Positions 53,066-64,000 of a DNA stretch of 64,000 nucleotides are shown here, piece after piece. Location of the stretch: positions 4,342,966-4,406,965 of the forward strand of contig CM020514.1 of the NCBI GenBank assembly GCA_009823395.1, given 5' to 3'. The translations under genes were made by a program, and so were the position numbers. Each line of letters starts with the position of its first letter. Position 1 is the stretch's first letter. This DNA is from Thamnaconus septentrionalis. Taxonomy: Eukaryota; Chordata; Actinopteri; Tetraodontiformes; Monacanthidae. The notes beneath the pieces are model-generated. The model saw only the letters and a list, made by a program, of their open reading frames with translations. It had not been told where the DNA came from and ran no database searches.

Positions 53066-54807
53066 CACAGCCTTGATAACAATGTGACACAAACAGATGG
53101 CATCTTTAGAAACCGCATATCAAAATAAGATGCTTAGTGAAATACTGTATATGACATTACTCTCCACTTCAAGTGTAAACAGATGCCTCACAAACCCAGA
53201 AGGGAGCAGTGTCAGTACTGCTGCGGTAATAGCCATTAAACGCATTCAAATGAGCTACAATGACTGACAGAAAAATCTGATTTAATCAGTTCAATTACAT
53301 CCATTTGATTACATCTGGAGAACAATGAGTTGTAGATGAAAAATTGGTAGCAATTTCTGGTCTATGAGATTTTTGTGGGCAATTGCCCTCTAAATTTGGA
53401 CAAATTGCCTGTGGCCTTCATTAATTTCTGACGCTGCTTTTAAATTTGATCTCCAAATAAAAAAATAATTAAATCAAGACTTTAATTTCAACGAAGAAAA
53501 GGTGACCTAATTACTAAGACCTTGTTGTGACCATTTTGCTAAGTGTTTCCTCGGCCAGTTTTAGGTTGTAAGGCAGTGGTCCTCAGTAGGCGGACCACTG
53601 GCCCACCGACTGACGATTTGTGGCCGCCGAGGTTGGCGAATGATTCATCCGGCAAAAAAAAACCAAAACATCTCTCTTTTTTTGTAAAATCCAAGCGTAA
53701 CTGCTTTTATAATACAACCTGACCCAGCGGCCGCAGCACACACTGACAGGTAGCAGTCTCCATGCCAACGACACTCAGACGGAGCTCAATGATTAACTTT
53801 CACTTTCGTCTGTAAAACAGTTTGCATTAGATTCTCAATTCAGCTCAGGACAGAAATAAACTTTTCCTCTGTACATTTTTCCTATTTCTGTTCTTTTGAA
53901 TGAAAAAAACATTTTGCTTTGAATATTATCGCGTGTGGCCTGAACAACCTCAATAAATGGACCTTTGACCATTGAAAAAATTATTTGTGACCTTTTAAGA
54001 TTTGTGTTTGAGTAACCCTGGACACTCTAAAACTTGAAGCAATTGTATTATTGTGAATTTATGCAAACTCATGGTTTCCGGGAGGTGCAAGACGGGTGGG
54101 AAGGTGTGTTCTCTCCATCTCACACTTTCCACGCAAGCTCGTGGAAGGGGCAGGGACCTCCCAGAACAAAGCCACGCTGCCAAATTTAGAAATTTGCAAA
54201 CGTAATAAAGATTATTTTTTGGCCTTGAGTGGTTGTGACGGTGAACTGAAAGCTGTTTGTATCTGTCAGGCATGGACTTCCATGAGGATCTTTCTCAGCT
54301 TGGAGAGAAGGAAGGACTGAAGGGCCAGAAGATGAGCAAAGCTGTGGAGAGCTTCACCTGGAATATCACAGTACTGAAGGTCATTGTTGCAGCCTTTTTT
54401 TCTTCCAATTATTAGAAAGGACAGCGCAGTTTGATAAGAATCCGGCATTTTTAAGCTCGTTTCAGGTTTCATCAATTCTCAAGGGCGTTTTTCACACTTT
54501 CTAAATGAATTTCAGTCAAAATCATTCCATGAACTAATAGCTCGGTCCACGTAACTGCGCCTCCCTCATCCTCGAGGCACAAAGTGTGCATGAGGAAGCT
54601 ACATTCTTTCAAGCCAAAACAGTTTTTGCAAATGCATTCATGTCCTGTGATTGAAAAGATATTCCTTATAAAGTTGGAGTTCTTCCTCGTGTGTTCCAGG
54701 GTCAGACTGATCTATTACGCGGAGCTAAACTTGAAGCCTTGGATGCTGTGAGGCAGCTGACTTTGGCTTGTGAAGCCTCTGGACTCACCTCACCCTCCCC
54801 GAACTGA
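39458..54807 (+). CDS. plcl1: Inactive phospholipase C-like protein 1 (PRIP1)
   Basis: Catalytically dead PLC-delta relative that binds IP3, protein phosphatase 1 and GABA-A receptor trafficking factors. Twelve exons join in frame: 39458-39637, 45644-45718, 45797-46084, 46198-46476, 46958-47349, 47546-48671, 48780-48956, 51113-51475, 52095-52298, 52545-52620, 54270-54379, 54700-54807 (1,125 aa; human 1,095). The ATG at 39458 is the first in frame after a stop at 39401. Order: PRRSSIIK phosphosite, PP1-docking KKTVSF (72-77), PH about 95-205 ([20 protein letters not shown]), EF-hand-like about 215-395, X box about 400-545, acidic linker, Y box about 640-755, C2 about 770-890 ([16 protein letters not shown]), C-terminal helical tail. 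GCELKK-x-RPNSR favours PLCL1 over PLCL2. The X box is unusually decayed and carries a His-rich insertion. Neighbouring mob4 and satb2 support plcl1. Confidence 0.94.
42757..42840 (+). repeat. Dispersed repeat shared with 10.56 kb
   Basis: 'tcatttgaat', a 'attatttacatacatttt' block and 'aaaatgacacc' align with 10,561-10,650 in the same orientation. Confidence 0.6.
43150..44350 (-). mobile_element. Tc1-like transposon remnant, interrupted
   Basis: Minus-strand frames give a [14 protein letters not shown] block (about 44,270-44,300), the GGGSVMVWGG signature of Tc1-like transposases. Further 3' on that strand is [20 protein letters not shown] (about 43,265-43,325), the usual C-terminus. The stretch between is disrupted, and 43,505-43,712 is foreign LINE tail in the other orientation. 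The element is dead. Confidence 0.65.
43505..43712 (+). mobile_element. L2-type LINE 3' UTR insertion
   Basis: 'caccccaactggtcaaagcagatgacagcc', 'ctccaggtttcttcct', 'ctttgagacgcctttggttgtgatttagcg' and the tail 'aaataaaagttgagttgagttt' form, in this order, the 3' end of a common fish L2-type LINE ending in a (TTGAG)n tail. It lies inside the Tc1-like remnant. Confidence 0.7.
44355..44480 (+). mobile_element. Tc1-like transposase C-terminal scrap
   Basis: The plus strand encodes [20 protein letters not shown], the conserved SPDLNPIE-x-x-W block of Tc1/mariner transposases that holds the last catalytic acid. It has opposite orientation to the neighbouring Tc1 remnant, so it comes from a separate or rearranged insertion. 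Confidence 0.75.
44560..45490 (-). mobile_element. L1-type LINE ORF2 C-terminal remnant
   Basis: The minus strand encodes [20 protein letters not shown] followed by WIKELFYFL. This matches the C-terminus of L1-type ORF2 proteins (a-x-K-x-I-x-x-x-WK-S...W-x-x-x-x). Upstream on the same strand is a CxxC/H-like stretch with stops. It is a 5'-truncated dead copy, as is usual for LINEs. Confidence 0.55.
45644..45718 (+). CDS. plcl1: plcl1 exon 2: PP1-docking motif
   Basis: A 75-nt exon, phase 0 at both ends, encodes [20 protein letters not shown] and then PSEKK. KKTVSF fits the RVxF-type docking motif by which PRIP1 binds protein phosphatase 1. Its retention, while the PLC active site decays, suggests that the scaffold role is still under selection. 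Confidence 0.92.
47546..48671 (+). CDS. plcl1: plcl1 exon 6: X box, linker and Y box
   Basis: This 1,126-nt exon holds residues 405-780. At the first PLC catalytic His position (SHNTYL in active PLCs and in PLCL1) it reads [11 protein letters not shown]. The metal-ligand stretch reads VELGV. The third ligand region reads YLCQRCS. Residues 459-473 form [15 protein letters not shown], an insertion near the second catalytic His. The Y box is better kept ([36 protein letters not shown]). Confidence 0.93.
49355..49600 (+). repeat. Dispersed repeat copy B
   Basis: Second copy of the repeat at 6,520-6,900, in the same orientation ('cttcagagaaggcctagaaatttcc', 'acatgagcctgctgtcaagttcacatcag'). An (ATT)n/(ATTTA)n run at about 49,425-49,470 has grown inside it. 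It is in plcl1 intron 7. Confidence 0.6.
49601..51112. other. Rest of plcl1 intron 7
   Basis: No exon or family match is seen. A short (CA)n run is at about 49,975-50,000, and AT-rich DNA follows. The GC-mixed stretch 50,030-50,560 is open in pieces but matches nothing I recognise. Confidence 0.5.
53037..53062. repeat. (CA)n microsatellite
   Basis: About 13 CA units in plcl1 intron 10. Confidence 0.85.
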
Positions 54808-56500
54808 AGGTCCTCCAGCTTTTTGACAGCTTTAATAACCTCCTAACCCTTTGGGCCTTTAACGATCAAACACAACAGTAGACACTACTGAGGCTGGAAG
54901 CCACTGATGAAAAGGGCAATAGGACTGTGAACTTCATGGGTACCTGATTTGTGTTTTCACCTGACGCAGTGAAAATCCTGAATTCATTCATTTGTTTGTT
55001 TGCTTTTGGTGGAAAATGGAAAACAACAAAAATTGTCACTTTTTTTTGCTTTGGGGGAAATTGCAAATACAGTATTTTTGTGGTAGTTAGTTTCTAATGT
55101 TTTTATTTTTCATTATTGGTACTTGTGGTTTACAGCTATATATTTAAATATTTGACTAGCATTGGCACTCAGAACTGTTCTCTCCCTTTACGTTGTTTTC
55201 CATTTTTAATGATTGAAACCAAAAAAAGAAACAGAAAGGGGGGGGGGGGGGGGGGACAATTTCTTGATTTGGTTTCTCATTTTAAAACAACAGTCTATTT
55301 TTCGTAGAGAATGTGGAATCAGAATCAGAACCAGAAATTTAAAATAAATAAATAAATAAATAAAAAAATCGTGGCCAAAAAGTTGATAGTGTAAAAATCA
55401 TCTTTAAAAAAGGATTCCTCACTCAGGTGCAATAAATATCAAGTATCCTTGAGCCCTCTTGTCAGCTCCCGAGTAGATGTGAGTTCTGGGCAACTGTCCA
55501 GTCATAGTAGCACAATATGGAGATCAAGGTCAAGTTAATCTACTGTTTAATGAAGATAACAATGCTTTTTTTTTTTTGGTAATCATTATTGAATAAAACA
55601 TACCAATTATTGACTGTTCGTGACTTTACAGAACAGGCACATGTATTTTGAATTCTGTTTTATGTCAGTAGATCCACTTATCAGGATGTATGCACCTTGA
55701 TATCTGATGCAAGTGTTTTATTTGTGTGGAGCGGTGACGTGAAGACCTTGGTGTAGCTTGAAGAAGTAACTCGGAGGTATATTATTATTTTATTTTATTT
55801 TGATGTACTTTTATTTTTCATGCTTAAAAAAAAACAAAAAACTTCAAATTATTCAAGGTTTTGTTTTAAACGATTAATACAGTATTCAGTAGTGTAGTGT
55901 GCAGTGTACTCACAATTAATGAACAAACATATTTATTTTTCCTCTCACCTGTTGGACTGCTTATCTAGACAGAACGTTTTGGTGACAGTTGAGTTGGCAG
56001 AGCATTTCCAAAGATAATTCCTGTAATAATTAAGAAAATTGGTGGAATGTACTAAATTATAAATTGGTGGTTATTTAACATTACTGTTCATTACAGTTGA
56101 GTGCAAAACTTAATGGATCTGTTGATCTATTGCACTAATTGTGATCATCGAAATATGTTTCAGCAGAACAAATGTTTTGAGATCAAAATATATAAATTAA
56201 TTTAGTTCTGAAATCTTAAGAAAAAAAAACGACTTATGATGGCAAAGAACGGATGGGAAACTTATTTGGGGAAAGAGGGCTTCGCACACATATTTATCTG
56301 AGTGAAATAGCTACACTAAATGGTTTAGACACACTGCTCTCTACTGTAGAAGAAGGGATAGATTAACTTTAGACACTGCAGATCGCACAACCTCATGTTA
56401 ACCCATGTTAGATTGAATCTTGATGTGTGGAAGTGTTTAGGTTGGATCTTGTACACCATTGTAAACTGTACTTAAGTAGCAATAAAAGAGTAAGGTGAAA
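54808..56500 (+). other. plcl1: plcl1 3' UTR
   Basis: AT-rich non-coding DNA follows the TGA at 54805-54807. Candidate polyadenylation signals AATAAA lie at about 55,592 and 56,481. A poly-G run (about 55,239-55,254) and an (AAAT)n run (about 55,340-55,365) are inside. The true end is not known. Confidence 0.5.
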
Positions 56501-56719
56501 GTGATCGAATATAGTGTGAATTATTTTTATGTATGTACGTGTGTGTGAATATATATGTATGCATATATATGTATGTACTTCTGGATGTTGTTCTATATTT
56601 CTGAATTTGAAATATTTATTTACATACATATTTATATCTATGCCTATGTTATGAGAGCTTTGTACATATTTGGTTGTTCACCCTGCAACTCACTCTGCCC
56701 TGTCTGCCATTCTGGCCAC

Positions 56720-56741
56720 TTCTCTCTCTCTCTCTCTCTCC
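56720..56741. repeat. (CT)n microsatellite
   Basis: About 10 CT units. Confidence 0.8.
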
Positions 56742-56764
56742 TCTCTCCATTTTTTTTTTGCATT

Positions 56765-57790
56765 ACCTTTTCACCCCAACCGGTCAAAAATAGAGCAGAC
56801 ATCTGAATCCAGTGTGGCTACACCGCGGGTATTTCGAAGCTGAAGCTCTCTGGCGGTTGAAATCTTGCCACCCACCGGCCACTTCTGACACCTTGTGACC
56901 ATTCCCATCAAAGACGAGTGTTCGATCTCTCCGGTTTATTGGCCAAACTACAGGATGCACCCAGTCCACGTGCACCAACCACCTATAGACACCTTTAAGG
57001 CTCTCCTGATGCAACGCTTGCCATAGTGCTGTAATAGATACTTAATACACACATATGGCAAAAGCAGTTACACTTGTTACTACCTAAACTAGTGGTTGTT
57101 GCTGTCTTTAAATGCCCCTTTTTCAAGGAGTCCTTACCCATTGAAGTTTTACCACTGGCACTTACAATGCTCTATTATTAAGCTTTTTCATTATGTGGTA
57201 GTACTTGGTCCAAGACGTTGGAACTCAATGGAAAACTACCAAAACCGAGTCGAGATAAAATTGTGCAATATGCCGAATTAATACTCTCAAGGTCTTCTGT
57301 AGAAATATATCCAATGAGTCAGGCCACTGCAACAGTGTAGGGACATTGCTGCATCACTGAAAGCCAAATATCCCAAAAACTCCAAACAACAAACCAATGT
57401 TTTTTTTGTTTGTTTCTTTTTATTAGACATCATGATAACGTCACCTATAACAAAATATTTAAGTCCATTTCAAAAAAAGAAAGCCGGTTGGATGAACAAA
57501 TTAATTTAATAAGTAAATCCCCTTGGGGATGAATAAAGTATTCTGATTCTGATTATTTAATAAGGGGCAAAAATACCATGGGAGACCTTCTCTCCTTATG
57601 CAAACGTAGATTAAATACCATTTTATTTTCTATCTGCCAAGAAAAATGCTTCAAGTGGTAAAACTTGCATTTCAGCGAGTGATCCTCAGCCCAGAGACGA
57701 GAGTTTTAGATCCGAAGGTCGAGCAAAAAAGAAAAAAAAAAGGAACACGAAGAACATTTTAGTCGCGAATAAAATGGGAGCGAGTCTCCG
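56765..57790. other. Short intergenic gap between plcl1 and mob4
   Basis: The convergent 3' ends of plcl1 and mob4 face each other here. 'tttttttgcattaccttttcaccccaaccgg' near 56,750-56,780 is a scrap of the L2-type 3' end. A Rex/CR1-like tail is at 57,505-57,556. No gene is seen. Confidence 0.5.
57505..57556 (+). mobile_element. Rex/CR1-like LINE tail
   Basis: 'aaatccccttggggatgaat' then 'aaagtattctgattctgatt' is the classic 3' UTR end and (ATTCTG)n tail of fish Rex1/CR1-type LINEs. Only the tail is present. Confidence 0.6.
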
Positions 57791-58241
57791 AGCAAAACGT
57801 TCTTTTATTCTCTGAAACGTCACTGTGGAGTTCTGATGAGAGAATCTTGAGCACACATACAAAGCTAAAAGGTATTGTTTTCAACTCGGTTCACTATTAC
57901 AAGCCACGGAAATACAGTGTTAATTTTTCAGCAGGCTATGATTTAGTGAGCCATGTTATCGACATCTCTAAATAGGTTGAAAGGTTTTTTAAAAAGAAAA
58001 AGAAAAAGAAGAGAATTGTGGACAGGAGCAGACAGTTAGTGAAGCACCATCAGAACACAACAATGTATGTGAGGGGTAAATATACAGTGAAGGGCCGTCT
58101 GGACGAGTCCTCGCCGACATTTCCATGATCAGATCAGGTTCGCGCTAATCTAGCCTGTTGCTGGGTCTCGGTCCGTCCGTTGAGAAGGACGAAGATGACG
58201 GGAATGAAGGACCAAGCGTTTACAGACGGAGCCTTATTACA

Positions 58242-58296
<55 letters not shown>

Positions 58297-58376
58297 CTGT
58301 GTGTGTCTGTATGTGTGTGCGTGTCTCGTACACAAGGTACAAGTGTCGTCAACGTGTGGAATTCTGCGGCAACCCT
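57790..58376 (-). other. mob4: mob4 3' UTR
   Basis: On the minus strand the TAG at 58379-58377 is followed by about 570 nt with a polyadenylation signal AATAAA (complement at 57804-57809). A (GT)n-rich tract of about 80 bp (58245-58327) lies in the UTR, CA-repeat on the mRNA strand. Confidence 0.55.
58245..58327. repeat. (GT)n microsatellite in mob4 3' UTR
   Basis: About 24 perfect GT units, then interrupted GT runs. On the mRNA strand this is a CA repeat, a sequence type bound by hnRNP L. Confidence 0.85.
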
Positions 58377-62831
<4,455 letters not shown>

Positions 62832-63060
62832 CTCGACAGAATACCTGGATGATGATGATGACGATGATGATGACGTTCTTCTTCTTCTTCTTCTTCTTCT
62901 TCTTCTTCTTCTTCTTCTTCTTCTTCTTCTTCTTCTTCTTCTTCTTCTTCTTCTTCTTCTTCTTCTTCTTCTTCTATGCGACACTACTGCGCATGCTCTA
63001 TGAGCCCTGTCCATGCCACTTCCTGGTGACGTCATCGACCTACAAACGTTTTCGTTTTGA
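62832..63060 (-). promoter_or_regulatory. mob4: mob4 5' leader and promoter
   Basis: Upstream of the ATG on the minus strand come a (CAT)n-like run (62847-62873), (GAA)33 (62876-62974), then unique DNA. That DNA has an NRF1-like TGCGCATGC (62988-62996), an ETS-type site (ACTTCCTGG, 63018-63026) and a full palindromic CRE, TGACGTCA (63027-63034). This cluster fits a housekeeping promoter. Whether the GAA run is in the leader or just upstream of the start site cannot be told. Confidence 0.6.
62876..62974. repeat. (TTC)33 microsatellite
   Basis: About 33 perfect TTC units, GAA on the mob4 gene strand, ending about 45 nt upstream of the mob4 ATG. Long Leu, Phe or Arg frames over it are artefacts. 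Confidence 0.92.
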
Positions 63061-63815
63061 GAGAATATGTATGTAGGAAAGGATTTCAATTGACATAGAC
63101 GTTGAAAAAAGTTTCTTTAACAAGCATGTATTTTAAAAAAAGGAATTTGATCTATTTTGTGTATAATGAAATTGAATTACATTGTCATAACTGATTGTTA
63201 CTATGCAATGAGCCTACACCACTGCATCAACAGAAAAAAAAAAAACCTTTTGCAAACCCAAAAAATATTGTGCGCTCATAACCAATGGTGATATTTTTTA
63301 TGATAGAGTTATAGAACTCAGATCAAAATCAGTCCACTATTGTAATTCACACCTGGGCCTTCAGTGACGTCGTACTTAGTCCTACCTACAGTAAATAAAT
63401 ACACTTCGTAATAGCATCAATCCCGTCAATAATCAAAAATAAATGGCGATTTTAAGACAGTCAGTAAAGTTTCCGTAAGTCCAGCAAAAGTACTGACTGT
63501 GGCCCGATCACTTAGAGAAGCACGGGAATTGGCATTGTTGACTCTAAAGCCTGACAACACAAGCTAGCTGACATATTGTTCATTGGATAAAAACTCTACT
63601 GCAATACACAACAATAAAAGCAGTGTAATATGTCATGAAGAAAACAGTCTATGGACAATAACTTTACAGGGGAAAAAAACTTTTCAGAGTATGTTTATAC
63701 ACATACCCACATCCTTTCAGAAAAACAATGAAGTATTTGTTCATAATCATTTGTGCATAATATCGAGGATGTTCCCCGGTAGCTATAGCATATACATTTG
63801 TAATGCAGTCGGGAA
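63061..63815. other. AT-rich intergenic stretch
   Basis: No gene, known repeat or regulatory cluster could be supported. Confidence 0.4.
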
Positions 63816-64000
63816 TCAGCTTTTGTTGGCCGGCAAAACAGGAAGTTTGGTCATTCCCGTGTGGGCAGAGGACTTGGCTAGTCGTTTCCTACTCGTCCCA
63901 GTGAAGGACTGGGGCTGTTGAATGCGGCCCGGAGTCCAAAGCTGGCGTTTGCTTGAGGACTGGGAGGGCAGCATGTGTTCGGGGGGTAGGATGTGGCCCC
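63816..64000 (-). other. Possible C-terminal exon of next gene, cut by edge
   Basis: The last 150 bp are GC-rich and open in all minus frames. One frame (stop at 63818-63816) reads HMLPSQSSSKRQLWTPGRIQ and ends LPVLPANKS, which looks protein-like. I do not recognise it, and no splice acceptor or homologue could be tested. Confidence 0.2.

Noticed and set aside
39458..54807. Assignment as plcl2
   Set aside because: GCELKK-x-RPNSR and the mob4 neighbourhood fit PLCL1; PLCL2 has SELKKVRSNSR and lies by SATB1 in human.

Overview
This is nuclear DNA from a ray-finned fish, most likely a teleost. The evidence is split vertebrate genes with GT-AG introns, long microsatellites, tRNA-derived SINEs of fish type, and many decayed LINE (L2, Rex/CR1, L1 types), Tc1-like and hAT elements. 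There are no bacterial-style operons, CRISPR arrays or prophages. The species cannot be fixed from sequence alone.

Layout. (1) About 1-4,255: AT-rich gene-free DNA with two LINE 3' fragments and a short inverted repeat. (2) 4,256-15,282, minus strand: an 11-exon gene for a SATB2-type chromatin organiser (837 codons in frame), with a probable noncoding first exon and CpG-rich promoter near 20.8-21.6 kb. (3) 15.3-30.3 kb: mostly gene-free, with an L2 remnant, two SINEs, a hAT MITE and a dense block of microsatellites. (4) 30,373-35,962, minus: a complete 10-exon dnajb11 (ERdj3), 355 aa with signal peptide, HPD motif and four substrate-domain cysteines. (5) 36.1-38.5 kb: a transposon graveyard. 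(6) 39,458-54,807, plus: a 12-exon plcl1 (PRIP1, PLC-like inactive protein), 1,125 aa. (7) 58,377-62,831, minus: an 8-exon mob4 (phocein) in which exon 3 is one base short. (8) 62.9-64 kb: the mob4 promoter, then AT-rich DNA, and perhaps the end of another gene at the edge.

The genes do not form one pathway. SATB2 acts in the nucleus, DNAJB11 in the ER lumen, PLCL1 in cytosolic and membrane IP3/phosphatase signalling, and MOB4 in STRIPAK complexes. SATB2, PLCL1 and MOB4 lie together on human 2q33, so the block is conserved synteny; as I recall, DNAJB11 is elsewhere in human (3q27). Both satb2 and plcl1 are compact and diverged here, which may mean that this is one of two teleost ohnologous blocks.

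I found no new multi-gene system. The most notable points are a plcl1 that has lost nearly every residue of the ancestral PLC active site and carries a His-rich insertion there; a mob4 with a one-base frameshift and an intron whose splice donor is the start of a 124-nt GT repeat; and a 19-nt identity between the dnajb11 5' leader and the end of a long hairpin element in a satb2 intron. All exon boundaries were read by hand from splice signals, reading phase and remembered human homologues.
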